From Megalonaias nervosa (taxonomy: Eukaryota > Mollusca > Bivalvia > Unionida > Unionidae): a DNA stretch of 64,000 nt. This document shows positions 12,928 through 33,190 of this stretch, in pieces (the first letter of the stretch is position 1; the number at the start of each line of letters is the position of its first letter). The notes beneath the pieces were generated by a model. It saw only the letters and a program-made list of their open reading frames with translations, was not told where the DNA came from and did no database searches. The position numbers and the translations under genes are program-made. The stretch is from NCBI GenBank assembly GCA_016617855.1, contig JAECUM010004307.1, forward strand, positions 1-64,000, given 5' to 3'.

Positions 12928-12928
<1 letters not shown>

Positions 12929-12989
<61 letters not shown>

Positions 12990-13010
12990 TGTATGTATGT
13001 ATGTATCTAT
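12929..13010. repeat. (ATA)n and (GTAT)n microsatellites
   Basis: An AAT/ATA run of about 57 bases is followed by GTAT repeats. It abuts the inner end of the inverted repeat copy. Confidence 0.95.
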
Positions 13011-13293
13011 GTCTGACTGATGACTGACTGACTGACTTCATTTCCTCTTCAAAAGAGATTACAAATATAGGATATGAATGACCCATTGTCCTCAAAAAGG
13101 CGAGAACGCCGGAAGGAACATTTGAGTCTTTGATTGACATGTTTACTCCATTAATGGATACAAAGTATATAATATGGTCTATTTTAATGATAATTTTTAA
13201 AAAAAGCAGAAAAGAAGGCGAAAATAACCACGAGACTTGGCACAAAAATTCTGACTAGGTTTAGTTGTCTAAGGCAAGTGTGAAGGCTAATAA

Positions 13294-13332
<39 letters not shown>

Positions 13333-13380
13333 ATGTATGCATGGATGCATGTATGTATGTAGGTAGGTAGGTAGGTAGGT
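12990..13380. repeat. Dispersed repeat, inverted copy
   Basis: This is the reverse-complement partner of 9995-10330. It reads (on the minus strand) GTGTGT, TAATTTATTAGCCTTCACAC, CCAAGTCTCGTGGTTATTTT, GTTCCTTCCGG, CATTCATATCC and TCTCTTTTGAAGAGGAAATG, then CATAC repeats. An (AC)n and GTAT/GTAG run sits at its outer end (13298-13380). Confidence 0.75.
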
Positions 13381-13439
13381 TCTACCTTTAAAAAAAAAAA
13401 GAACAGAAAAGCGCCAGAAGTTGACGTCCTTAGATAAAA

Positions 13440-13440
<1 letters not shown>

Positions 13441-13508
<68 letters not shown>

Positions 13509-13550
13509 TTATATATATATATATATATTAATATATATATATATATTTGT
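13441..13550. repeat. (TA)n microsatellite
   Basis: Long TA run interrupted by ATTATT and TTAAT. Confidence 0.95.
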
Positions 13551-13571
13551 ATGTAGTGTATATGTGTATGC

Positions 13572-13784
13572 CAGTGGCGTAGCGAGGGTACTTAGCGCCC
13601 GGGGACAAAACATAAACTTGGCGCCCCCCTTACTTAGCGCCCGGGGACAAAACATAAACTTGGCGCCCCCTTCGAGTGCATCTGAGATAATGAATACTTG
13701 TATTTTCTTCATTTTGGCGCCCCTGGCACATGGCGCCCGGGGACAACTGTCCCCCCCCCCCGTCCTCCCCAAGCTACGCCACTG
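13572..13784. mobile_element. 213-bp hAT-type MITE with perfect 8-bp TSD
   Basis: It starts CAGTGGCGTAGCGAGG and ends CCTCCCCAAGCTACGCCACTG, so the terminal CAGTGGCGTAGC is a perfect 12-bp inverted repeat of the well-known hAT type. It is flanked by GTGTATGC at 13564-13571 and 13785-13792. Internally the stretch ACTTAGCGCCCGGGGACAAA and the following ~20 bases are tandemly duplicated. It has no coding capacity; the open frames across it are artefacts. Confidence 0.9.
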
Positions 13785-13859
13785 GTGTATGCATAGGTCT
13801 AGCATGGATAAAGCTGTTGAAATTCTTTCAAATGTATAAAAATAAAATAACCAGTATTT

Positions 13860-14630
13860 ATTTCCCCTCTAGTTCTGGAAACTATATCCGGGGATTTTCA
13901 TTACACTTGTTCCAGCGGACATTATAAGCGCCAAGCAACGTTTGATAATTATGTCCCGTACTTAGTTGCAATTGTTGTTTGGTAGAAAAAGATAAGTGAT
14001 GGAATCTCATTGTGTTGTCGGGTTTGATCTTGCATGGCGATATTTTCTAGCAGTTGGTATTATGACGTGAAAAAGCTATTATTGAATTCACTTTCATATA
14101 TGAATATGTTCAGTAATTACACATTGATAGAGCGCAATAAGAAACTTTATTCATCCCTGAAGTCAAACAATAAATATAAGGATTTCCACAAGTAAGTTAG
14201 TAAAATCGTCGGATCATGAAAGAGTCTTCCTGCTGTGGAGAGTCATACTGCATCATACATGATGATCTTTCAAGTGTACATTCTGGTGTTGAACCTGGGG
14301 ACCTGGTGGAGTAGATAATACAACTTTATGAACACCTTAAGTACGGCAGAATTACGCTTAGGTCACTCTTGGTTACTCTTTTAAACTCAGTGATGAGATT
14401 TGTGCATGTTCCTTATCAACTAAAGGAAGTTCTGATAGTAACACAGTCTAAAGAGTGGAATAAAATAAAATATGACTGAATAAGTAATTATCGGGCAATA
14501 ACGACACGTTTTGCTTATGGTTTCTGAAAAGATTTTATTAAATAGGATTCATAAGAATCTTAAGTTTTATGAATTTTCAGTTAATCCTCTATCAGGGTAA
14601 GGGTGGCTTTCGGAAGGGTCTGGCTGGCAA
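13860..14630. other. Intergenic DNA, no gene seen
   Basis: Nothing recognisable on either strand. Confidence 0.5.
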
Positions 14631-14636
14631 CATGAG

Positions 14637-15086
14637 CTCCATTTCAGTCCACGAACTAGTTAGTTTCTCCATTTTAGTCCACTAACTAGCTAGTTCCTCC
14701 ATTTCAGTCCACTAACTAGTTAGTTCCTCCATTTCAGTCCACTAACTAGCTAGTTCCTCCATTTCAGTCCACTAACTAGTTAGTTCCTCCATTTCAGTCC
14801 ACTAACTAGTTAGTTCCTCCATTTCAGTCCACTAACTAGTTAGTTCCTCCATTTCAGTCCACTAACTAGCTAGTTCCTCCATTTCAGTCCACTAACTAGT
14901 TAGTTCCTCCATTTCAGTCTACTAACTAGCTAGTTCCTCCATTTTAGTCCACTAACTAGTTAGTTCCTCCATTTCAGTCTACTAACTAGTTAGTTCCTCC
15001 ATTTCAGTCCACTAACTAGCTAGTTCCTCCATTTCAGTCCACTAACTAGTTAGTTCCTCCATTTCAGTCCACTAACTAGCTAACTA
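14637..15086. repeat. 30-bp minisatellite, 15 copies
   Basis: The unit CTCCATTTCAGTCCACTAAC plus TAGTTAGTTC is repeated 15 times. The only regular difference is TAGTTAG against TAGCTAG, which makes a short palindrome in each unit. The near-identical copies imply recent expansion. Confidence 0.95.
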
Positions 15087-15089
15087 CCC

Positions 15090-16350
15090 TAACGGACAGT
15101 AAAACATGTTGTATGCAGCTTTATATATTATCCCGTGGCTTTACATTATATTTTTAAATGAATTTCTTTCTGCTTTATCAAGGTGTAGGTATGGTTTTGG
15201 AGATTTTGCTATATTTTGACTATGTCCTACTGTAATAACCGATATGTTTCTTTGAAGTCTTTCGAAGTCAGGCTTGGATCAGTCATTGGTTAAATGTAAC
15301 GAGCACTCTTCATAACGTGGGGAGTTTTTATATAATGCCAAGAAAAGTAACGCAGTATTAAACGAAAGCCCCTCTGACTACAAATAAGAGCACAGTCGAT
15401 GGTTCTTGGGCTTCAGCAATGTTCAAGAGACAGAGTGATTTAGAAATTTCAGTGTTGATGTGCCTATGCTGAGCAACATATATCCCGAACTTAAAGGGAC
15501 CAACGATTAGCTTGTAAGTATATTATTAGGTTTTATTGATATTGGAGTAAATTACAATGGATTTAATCCTCTCACAGTTTTTGTATGAAACTATTACCAT
15601 AGTCACAGAATTTGATGATTGTGGAACTTGTTTTAACCAAAGCCCCCAGAATATACTTGTACTAGTGAGAGGCCATCGATTTTGCGCTAAGCATAAGAGA
15701 GATATCTCTAGATGTAAGCAAAAAATTTAAGTTGTGTTAAGCCTTTTACGTATTGTGCCATTGAAGCATACATTGATATGAAAAAAATAGATTTTTCTTT
15801 CAGCAACTTCGCAGGTTGCCTTTAGTTTATTTTACGAAACAAATATTTTTATTCCGTCTTTATTCCGGAAATTTTATAAACTACTACATACATTTAACAC
15901 AGAAGACATTATCGAAACGAACATTCTTCAAGGTCGATTCTCGATTAAGAAATCTGCATGGAAAAGTATTATTAAATTACAAGTTACTGCTTGGTGGCAG
16001 TTTGATTCCCTATGTAGGAATTAGGTAAAACCAATCAAGGATGTCTTGAGTCATGTCGGTTTTGACCAATATTGTGACCAATCATTCTTCATCTTTGGAA
16101 GAAACTGTATTCTTGCTGACACGGTCTGCACTTCTATCGTTGATCGTTTTCTTTCTGTATATAGTCATAGTGCGCAAAACTGTGAAATGTTTTAATGTCA
16201 TATTATTGAAAAATTTGGGGTGCATATTTACACGGACATACATTCAATATCCAATGCTGATTTTGTAAATACTATTTTGGAAATGATGACCCTTAATTTG
16301 TTAATTCTCTTAAGCAATGATCAACTGATGTTTTTCTCTCTCATATGTAT
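15090..16350. other. AT-rich DNA, no gene seen
   Basis: Short open frames (for example 15816-16028 and 16053-16268) have no recognisable domain, and their composition matches the background. Confidence 0.5.
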
Positions 16351-16356
16351 ATTAAC

Positions 16357-16360
<4 letters not shown>

Positions 16361-16438
<78 letters not shown>
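16361..16438. repeat. (TA)n microsatellite
   Basis: About 78 bases of TA between two ATATGTATATTAACAT stretches. The flanks resemble each other, so a small duplication brackets the run. Confidence 0.95.
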
Positions 16439-16440
<2 letters not shown>

Positions 16441-16880
16441 CATGATATGTATATTAACATCATCTATTATGCGTGGTTCACGATTGGTAGTATCTACATC
16501 ATTACAATGGAAATCCAATCCAATATTGTATGAGAAGGAAGCAATAACTGTGTCTGATCAAGAATTTTGGAACAACTATATTGTGTTGCTTCCAATACTA
16601 ACGAGATTTGCTGTTACTTGCATTTGTGTTACTGTGGCACAAAATCGTCAGAACTACTTTGCAAACTTGCCAGTTCTGTTCTCTTAAACAGTACCCCAAC
16701 TGTTATAATGTGCAGAGAACATGTTGAAAACGAATTCTGACATGGCCGTATATCTGTTGTTCCATAATTCTCATGGTGAATGTTCGCTATACATGGATCA
16801 ATTTTATTTGTTCATTTGCGAATGTTTGTTGTTTCTCCCCTTTTACAGCTGTTACTTGCAATTGTTTTGGTAGTCTTTGT

Positions 16881-17116
16881 ACCATTGACTTGACTCAACC
16901 TAATATTGACTGTACTCTTCTTACTACTGACTCGATTCATCCTAATATTGACTGTACTCTGCATATTATTGACTCGACTCATCCTAATATTGACTGTACT
17001 CTTCGTAATATTGACTCGATTCATCCTAATATTGACTGTACTCTTAGTACTATTGACTCCATTCATCCTAATATTGACTGTGCTCTTCCTATTATTGATT
17101 GTATTCTTTCTAATAT
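16881..17116. repeat. 42-bp minisatellite, ~5-6 copies
   Basis: The unit ATTGACTCGATTCATCCTAA plus TATTGACTGTACTCTTC and a variable pentamer is repeated. The length is a multiple of three, so long frames stay open on both strands without being genes. Confidence 0.95.
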
Positions 17117-19089
17117 ACGGAGCAAACAAAGATACAAATCAATCAATATCTCAATCTATCTTTCTGGAACGTTGAAGTATACGACGCCCAATGGTCGATT
17201 TTACACTAAGATTTGAAATGCACGCATATAATCGAAGCTCTCCAAGCCGCTTTAACAATTTAGAAAGATCAGTATTGGCTTGGTGTTCCTACTTGTACAT
17301 GAGATCGTGCGTACATGTGTCCTAACCACATTTCACGCCTTTTGAATTCAGACGCAAACGTGAAAAAAGTCCAACCATAGTTCATGGCCGCTCTTTACAG
17401 ATCCTCGTAATCATGATCTGGAAGCATTAACTCGCCATTTGCCATTCCGATTTGGTGGGAAAGAAAAAGATAGTTATAAAGATCAAACTGACGGAAAGAA
17501 AGAACAGATAGAGTGCAGGTACATGGAATAAACATCACAAGGCAGACTCTTGTTGATCAAATTCAGAAGCAAGTCTGAAGTATTCAAAAATAGAACAAGA
17601 AAGATATAGCCTCCAGATCCAAGAATTTAATTCCTATCTTCAGCCGTCACCGATTAAAATATGTTTATATTCATATAAATTTGCAAACATACATCGAGAA
17701 TGTATGGCATATTAAGAATAATTTATATAATTATAAATATACAGATTTTCTTTCTATTATTAATACATCTAAAATAGCTTGAAATAAATAAGCAATATAT
17801 GTCTGTACATAACAATTACAAAATTCGATTATGATAGCAAGTAAACAGTTCTTATTAATCAATCTGTCAGAAAAATATTTGAAAATCATCATGTTGGAGG
17901 AGTCTTTTGACGAAACTTGAATTTGATTTTGATATCAGCTTATTTGCAATGGATTTTGTTTAATCGATTCAACATTTAATATGAAGTAAATATATCTTAT
18001 GTACCTTTCTGGATATATCAGTGTTTCTTTAACATGTTTGAAAAATATTTAAATTGTTTCCAAACTCACATAAAAGAGAGGACCTCTACCAATGTAACTG
18101 CGGGTTGTTTACTTGCATATAACGCAGCAGATAAAGAATGTTAGAAAGGTTTTAAGGAGAAATAATATACAGGAAAAAGTGGGAAACTGACTTGCACCGA
18201 TTATAGTAAACTTCTTTTTTCAGAGCACGTGAAATTAATAGTATGCATAATTCATGCTCGGTTGAGTGGAACGAGTAATATACACACATCTTTAAACAGC
18301 AATTTCAACACACCACAGGAAACGTGGAAGTCAATATCCATACCCCAGCATAATCGAATGAATGAATAAAAAAAGAGAAAATTCCGATATTACGATCATT
18401 TTTCGAAAACCATTCTGTTAAGAAATTGATGCATATATACTTCGCACACCCACCTAACGTTTAGAAAAAGACGGCAGGAAGAAAGAATGCAGTTCTCTGG
18501 TATAGATATCTATATAATAATATGACGTCACTAGTTTGCATGTGACTAATAGGAACCAGTTGCTTCGAATTTTAACTTTTATCGTCATCATTCTTTAGAT
18601 TTTAAACCACTCGATTTAGCGGACATCTCATAGTCATCTGCACTTTCCTAGGATTGTGGGGGGGGGGGGAAGAAGCAGGAATAAGGATGAAGTCTACCTA
18701 ATGGACACTCGACGCCCAATCGTATTACAAGCCTTGCAAGATGTCTCTTGCATCCTGGAATTCTCAATTGCAAAGTTACAAGCAAAGACTAGTCTAGCCT
18801 TATCAAGACAAACCAAACTATCTTGAAAGCTTCCATTCCAGTAGCCTCGACGACCAGTATTCCATTTTAAGTTCCCAGCAAGTCATTATTCCCTGTTGCC
18901 CGCGATGCCACAAACATTGCTCAGATACCACACACACACGGATGGAAACGGATTATTAGAAACTAGTCTCACGTTTGTCACCTAGTCTCATCCCTTTTGA
19001 ATACATGGCGAATCCATTTAGGTCACGTAAATAACGGATCGGTCCATTATTTCAGAAGACCAGTTTCTGGCAAAGATGGTGCTGTTTTT
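17117..19089. other. 3' flank of CDC25, no gene seen
   Basis: The sequence below the CDC25 stop (reading on the minus strand) contains its 3' UTR, whose end I cannot place. No other coding signal is seen. A G-run sits at 18658-18669. Confidence 0.5.
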
Positions 19090-26813
<7,724 letters not shown>

Positions 26814-26907
26814 CTGAACGATGTCATATCACTGTTTAACTGGTGTACATTTTTTGTGAGAATGAAATTTACTGCAGGCTGTGTCACATTTATTTTATTT
26901 TTGGTAC

Positions 26908-27057
26908 TTTGATAAAATATGTTAAAAGTTGTAGTATGGCACATATTAATTAATAGCTTAAGACTCCTTACAGAAACGAAACTTTGATAAAATATGTTAA
27001 AAGTTGTAGTATGGCACATATTAATTAATAGCTTAAGACTCCTTACAGAAACGAAAC
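26908..27057. repeat. Perfect 75-bp tandem duplication upstream of the CDC25 start
   Basis: Copies 26908-26982 and 26983-27057 are identical (TTTGATAAAATATG ... CAGAAACGAAAC). They lie 95-244 bases upstream of the CDC25 ATG in gene orientation, in the presumed 5' UTR or promoter. Confidence 0.97.
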
Positions 27058-27255
27058 CGTAAAGTCCGCCCGGTAACACACTTCATAAATGGAATTTAGT
27101 GATCTTGTATGTTCAGGTTTTACTTTTGTTTAGACTGTGTTTACTGATATTAAAACAATGTTGACAGAAGGACAACCAAATATTGCGACCAGTAGTCCCT
27201 ATGCTCCTAACTAATGAGTAATGAAAATGAATTACAGAAAATACAAAGCCGACGA

Positions 27256-27284
27256 CTTTAAATATTGCGCCACCCAATCATCTC
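27256..27284 (-). promoter_or_regulatory. Possible CCAAT plus CDE/CHR-like site upstream of CDC25
   Basis: On the gene strand it reads GATTGGGTGGCGCAATATTTAAAG: an inverted CCAAT, then GGCGC and, four bases later, TTTAAA. Cell-cycle promoters use CCAAT boxes upstream of CDE/CHR pairs with this spacing, but the CHR consensus is TTTGAA, so the match is imperfect. It is about 450 bases upstream of the ATG. Confidence 0.2.
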
Positions 27285-28361
27285 CCACTGTTGATTTGCC
27301 CGTTGGCTTGCCTTTCCAGTTCTTTACAATTGTAGCAGTCAAAAGTAGTAATTTGTTAAACGAAGGGGGTTTTCTTGAGAAAATTGTTAACATATATAGA
27401 TCTGTATCAGATAATCCAACGAATCGTTTGCAAATCAAACGAACCGGGAGTTTTCGTGTGTGAAAAGAATCTTCAACTTCCTCAGCTTCCGCAATAATGA
27501 TTGGTTGGTTGATTTTGTGACATATAACCTTATCATGGTTCTAAAAAGATACCCATTTTACCCGTTTCTGTCCATACCACTTGGAAACTACATCTTACAA
27601 ACTTTACAAAATCCTCCAGAATCTTGAAATATTGAATAACATTCGCACGATTTTAAAACCGTTTTAAGAAAAAACAACAAATAATTACTTAATTCCATAC
27701 AAAATGTATGATCAATTACGCCTTAGAATCGTTTGATTCCTCGTTTCATGAAGTAATTCATATTTGTCTCGAAAAATTGCTGCTTTATCGCACTTGCTAA
27801 GATGCTATGTTGGAAGCTTACATTATATGAAGATACTTGCATTGTGTTTTATGGGTTAGACAAAGCATAAGATGAAGGGCATACATATTTATAATGCCCG
27901 ATGGAGAACACACTCATTGATAATGCCCGATGGTAGGCACACTCATTTATAATGCATGGTATGCACACTCGTTTATAATGTCCGATGTTAGGCGCACTTT
28001 TATAATGTCCGACAAGTAAGCCACAAAGCCTTTATATCGAAGAACAATGTTTTGAATCTACGGCCTTTTATTACAATGCCCCTGTATCTGAATCACATGC
28101 AAACATTGGTTCTGGAATTTATAAAGTGCTTGATAAGGTTTCGGTTATGCGTTATTTTTCAGTCCACTGTTGTCTGGTATATTTGTAGCCCCTGCTGTCT
28201 GGTGTACTTGTCAGCAGCTAAGGTAAATTAGAAGGTACTAGCAATGGCGTACTCGCTGCTGTGTTGCAGGCAGCATAGGTTGACATTTTCTCACAAAGGT
28301 TTATACAAATTCAAATAGAGATGGTGAAATGGTATTCTCTTCCGTTTACTGTCTTTTAAAG

Positions 28362-28362
<1 letters not shown>

Positions 28363-28438
<76 letters not shown>
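28363..28438. repeat. (TC)n-(AC)n microsatellite
   Basis: TC run followed by AC run. The TC part is at the position of the TC run in copy A. Confidence 0.95.
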
Positions 28439-28440
<2 letters not shown>

Positions 28441-28542
28441 GCGAAAGCAAAAAGAAAAAAAGTATGTACACCAGAAGCAGGAGCTATGTAGTTCTCTTCC
28501 CTGACTTTCATATTGTCTATCGGTTTGTCTTTGTGCTCCTTC

Positions 28543-28547
<5 letters not shown>

Positions 28548-28600
<53 letters not shown>
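28548..28600. repeat. (TC)n microsatellite
   Basis: A second TC run, about 110 bases beyond the first. Confidence 0.95.
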
Positions 28601-28603
<3 letters not shown>

Positions 28604-29434
28604 GTTACAGTGTAGATTAACGATACATTTTATTAAATTAACCCAAGCTTTGTCCGTAACTTTCTGTGGATGACTTATTGCCTAAGAGGCAAATCCAGAG
28701 AAAAGTATGCGTTTCGTTTACTTCTAACCTGACCCAGATGTTCCTAACTTAAGACTCAGATCCATCGCTATGCAAAATCTTGCAAATCGTCAGGTATGAT
28801 ATGCAAATGCTCTAGTAGGGAGAATTAAAACAATGTATCGTAACTGTGTTTTAAATAGATATTTACATCAGCTGAATAAATGCTTTTTGATACGACCTCC
28901 TATAAGTGGATTTGATCGCAAGACATTCTCCCAAATGAATCGCTGCTGCAAGCAAAAGAGATACTTTTTATTTATGTATATTGCGCTGATAATGCCCCCG
29001 AGTACAAATTTGAATTTTGAGGTTCTTTTGAACGTACCCATACCCCACAAAAATGGAACCCTTATTGGTCTGAATATAATCACAACAATAGCTTAACTAA
29101 ACTTGTACAACGTTAATTCCTCAAAAATAATGTTTTCCCTTACTCTAAAATCTCTCAAATAATTGTCTTAAAATATTGAGCTTACGTGTCTGTAATTCAC
29201 TCTTTAATTGCAAATATTTCAGTTCTACACTATACTGAAATTCACCATAATGTTTATCTGTCCTGTCTATCTGTTATAACTGTTATCCAAAACCGGTGAT
29301 TTTTGGGCCCACATCTTACATGCGAAAGTCAAGATAGGGGTATTACGTTCGATAGAAAATGTCTAGATCTGATAATGGATTACAGATTGTTTCGATTAGC
29401 AAATATCAACTGTACATAAACGATCTGATGTGTG

Positions 29435-29576
29435 CATGGGCGCTTGCACATAGGGGAAATTGTGCCCCCTCTCCCGAATTTCACATCTAAACATGTTTTG
29501 GCCTACATTCGTAAAAATTAATACCTGACCACTAAATGTTCGCACCCCCCCCCAAATAATTCTGCGGTTGCCCCTG
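29435..29576. mobile_element. 142-bp hAT-type MITE, degenerate ends
   Basis: It starts CATGGGCGCTT and ends GGTTGCCCCTG (inverted: CAGGGGCAACC). It is flanked by GATGTGTG (29427-29434) and GATGTGCG (29577-29584), an 8-bp duplication with one mismatch. The matching site in copy A (about 5092-5101) has no insert. Confidence 0.7.
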
Positions 29577-29649
29577 GATGTGCGTCTGCTTTTATTACAC
29601 ATTAGCACTGGGGACTCCACTAGAACATTGACTGCAGAGGGTTGTCGTC

Positions 29650-29654
<5 letters not shown>

Positions 29655-29720
<66 letters not shown>
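29655..29720. repeat. (TA)n microsatellite
   Basis: TA run. Confidence 0.95.
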
Positions 29721-29725
<5 letters not shown>

Positions 29726-29934
29726 GCATGGTAAATAAACCCTCCATTCATACGGCCAATATTTCTAGCATGCTTTACTATTTGTAAAACCAGACATTTA
29801 GTCGAACGCTAAACTGTAACATTGCTTGAATGATTTGTTTTGATTCTCCCCCCCCCTCCCCCGGCATCGGATCTGTTGTGGGGTAGTTACCTATAGTGAG
29901 ATCTATGCATGATAAGCACGTTGTTTATTTTGGA

Positions 29935-30150
29935 GGATTGGGGTTGAGACGGGTTGTTAGATTTTACACAGCGACATCTGGAGGTTTGGGATCTAAAGGG
30001 GTCGCCTTTACAGATCACTGTCATCTCACCTCAGTCCGCGGGGGATTCCACTCTTGATTTCGGCCAATGTGGGTATGTGAGAAAGCTTGCTAGTAGCTTC
30101 GCGTCGAGCGATGGGTCTTTTGGTGAAATATTTTGTTAAACCCACAACAC
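29935..30150 (+). mobile_element. SINE remnant with GAGAAAGCTTGC core
   Basis: The segment TTTCGGCCAATGTGGGTATG, then TGAGAAAGCTTGCTAGTAGC, then GTGAAATATTTTGTTAAACCC resembles the central and 3' part of a SINE type common in molluscs. The core GAGAAAGCTTGC(T/C)AGTAG is shared with the SINE at 33137-33450. The tRNA-like head is not recognisable. Confidence 0.6.
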
Positions 30151-30329
30151 TAATATCCATCAGTAAAATTTATTTAAAAGCAGGTCAAGAAATCATTCTG
30201 ATGTAGAGGGCACAACGGTACTATATAAAGGCTTCAGCTAATTATTCAAATAATTTTCACATTAATTTTCAGAGATCGCAAATATCCCGTTTTCCATCTA
30301 TCCTTGCTATTATATTATCTTCGCAAACA

Positions 30330-30672
30330 ACGATAATACTAGTCTGGATTATTATTATATTGAAATTTCTATCTAATAATGATACACACTAGTACTGATC
30401 AACATTGTATTTACATTTCTATCTGATAATGATACACATTAGTGTTGATCAATATTGTATTTACATTTCCATCTGATAATGATACACATCAGTGCTGATC
30501 AATATTGTATTTACATTTCTATCTGATAATGATACACACTAGTATTGATCAATATTGTATTTACATATCTATCTGATAATGATACACAATAGTATTGATC
30601 AATATTGTATTTACATATCTATCTGATAATGATACACACTAGTATTGATAAATATTATATTTACATATTTAT
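30330..30672. repeat. ~53-bp minisatellite, ~6 copies
   Basis: The unit TCTGATAATGATACACACTA plus GTATTGATCAATATTGTATT and TACATATCTA is repeated. Confidence 0.95.
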
Positions 30673-31346
30673 CTCATGTATCCACATTAAGTCAGTAGAT
30701 TTAATGTTAGAATTTCTTTGTAACGAGCGATCTTCCAGTCCTCTACTAAATTCCCTCAAATTATATTTTATTTTAAATTATATGTCGATGTTTGTTTTAA
30801 ATAAATATTGATTATCTTGCATTAGAACAGTCAGTAAAAAGAATACAAAGAACAAATTTTGTAGACCATTAAATATTTAATTCTGCTGAAATCCTATGGT
30901 AATCGGAGACCAAGAGATAAAATTTGCAGTCCCCCCCCCCCAAAAAAAAAGAGATATAGAGAAATACGCAAAGAGACAATGAAAACTGGTGACCAACGAT
31001 AACATCTACTGATATGGTAGTCAAACATAATGGACTTCTATATAGATTATGTAAACACAGGAACTATTAGTGCCTGATACTGTTGAGTAATTTTATGTAC
31101 ATGGCAATATGTGTTAACCTTGATTTGTGCAAAGTGCGGAACAATGCTCTTTTGTTATAAATTGACGTTTGTCGTTTATATTAAGCCCTTTTTAATGCTA
31201 GTTGTGATATCCTGTCCCAAATGAAACGAAGAGTTATTAGTCGCAGAAGACGGTATCGTTTGTATTTATTGTTTAAGGGAAGGCAATTTGTAATGGCAAG
31301 GTATAATATACAATATCGGACTCCATTACTCGGCAATACATACACA

Positions 31347-31348
<2 letters not shown>

Positions 31349-31388
<40 letters not shown>
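31349..31388. repeat. (ACT)n microsatellite
   Basis: ACT run. Confidence 0.95.
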
Positions 31389-31389
<1 letters not shown>

Positions 31390-32419
31390 CGACATCTCAA
31401 AGTGCAGGAACAATTTAGTTTCAAAATCAACTGAAAAACACTAACTTCCTCAGGAAACAATTTAAAATTGAGAATAAACTTAAAATCCCACATTCAACAT
31501 CATTTGCGTAATATAGACTTTTTCTCTATTGGCGACAGCTCAGACGGAATCTAGTCAATATCAGATAATATAACACATGAAGTAAATAGTACATTCTAGC
31601 AAAACGAACAAACTGAAAACATTAGCGGCAAACTGTTGGTCGGACGTCGGGGTAGGAATTGTACATTAGTTACTTAACACTCGAAAAGAAAGAAAACATT
31701 CAGAAGACTTCCCCTCCAGGTTTTAAAATCCTGGGAACCAGAAGCACCTGAATATTTTTTAAAAAGAAAACAAGGTCGTACTTCTTTATCAATGCAGGAA
31801 ATTACTTCGCAATTGGTGTAACCTTGTGTCACCATGTTTGCATCGTGAAATAATTAATTATTGTTATTGAATTATGAAGTAATAATTTTGATTATACAAT
31901 GTATCTAAAAATTCATATCAATAGATATCACTTGGGTATTTGTGTCTTGTAATTTACCTGATATTATTTTTCTTGTAATTTACCTGATATTATTTGTGTC
32001 TTGTAATTGACCTGATATTATTTGTCTTGGAATTTACCTGATATTAAGAAAGGTCTGTAAAGACACCAAAAAGGTTGTTTCTTTGCAGATTTCCAGTTTA
32101 AATCTACTTTTGGCAAAAGACGGAGCTGTATATAAACTGCACTTGTGGTCCGTCTCTTTTTAAAGATTTGGAGCGTTAAACTTTACTCAATAATTGATGT
32201 CCAGGTATATATCAAGTTGATTCCTCCCGCCCTCTCCTCCATTTGGGTATTGTCATTTAAAAAAATTAATAGTTACTAATTCTTAGTAAACGTTTACTAA
32301 GTATTGTCAATTCTTCCATCGTTTACATGTCAATTTAAAAAGTAATGGTAACTAATTGATACTAGATATTTATTGTACACGTAGCGATTCTATTGATTCA
32401 TTACACCACAACGATTTTG

Positions 32420-33130
32420 AAAATCGGTAATGATCCTTTCCACAATAGTTTAAGATTTTCTTACAAAGCATCAATCGCAAAGATCGCACATACAAATTGC
32501 CGAAAATGCGGATAAATGACAAGTTTGGATAAAAGGGATTCATGACTCATCCAGGGACAATACGGTAAAGAGTGTCTATAGATTGAAATGGCGCTCTTTG
32601 AGATCGATCGATGGTTGAGTCCCACAGCTAACAGCTTCGATCGAGTAAGGTTTGCCTAATGTTTGATAGGATGAAATAAAATGGCCCTGAAGAGGATGTA
32701 TCCAAATTTATTCAACCGAATTAGTAGCGCCAATTCGACATAATGACACTAAAGTACTTGCTTAACGTCCACACTTTTGAGAATAAATTGTTATTTCAAA
32801 TATCCTTCCGTCACTCATTTAAAGGGGTGGGGGTCGGTGGTGATCATATTTGGCATGATTTTTCAAGAGAATGAATAGATAATAAAGAAGAGTTCAGGTC
32901 CCGAATGCAAACATAGGAGGAGGAGAGGGTGCGTCAAAGTTCACATTTTCCTTAGTGCTATCCACGTAACCTGAACTCAGTCTACACCGATCGAGGAAGA
33001 ATAATTGTATTTAGTATCAAGTTTCGTGATTGTGACCATATAGCACCGATATTGTAAAATACTAAATGCATTCCCGGAAAGGGCTGTGTGGAATAGGAGG
33101 TGGTGAAAATCCTATCCTATATAAAATCTT
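32420..33130. other. Intergenic DNA, no gene seen
   Basis: Nothing recognisable. A short GATCGATCG stretch lies near 32603. Confidence 0.5.
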
Positions 33131-33133
33131 ATC

Positions 33134-33136
<3 letters not shown>

Positions 33137-33190
<54 letters not shown>

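Larger units (their letters stand above)
27780..32420. repeat. Copy B of the diverged ~5-kb duplicated segment
   Basis: This is the direct-orientation partner of 3590-9050. It carries the MITE at 29435-29576, a SINE at about 29935-30150 and a 53-bp minisatellite that copy A lacks. Confidence 0.8.

Noticed and set aside
13509..13839. Pro/Gly-rich open frames around 13.6 kb
   Set aside because: They lie within a hAT MITE with clear ends and target duplications.
14637..15086. Regular 30-bp repeats that look superficially like a CRISPR array
   Set aside because: There are no unique spacers; the units are contiguous and nearly identical. It is a minisatellite in an animal genome.
27221..27463. 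80-codon open frame upstream of CDC25
   Set aside because: No domain, background composition, and an equally long frame on the opposite strand.
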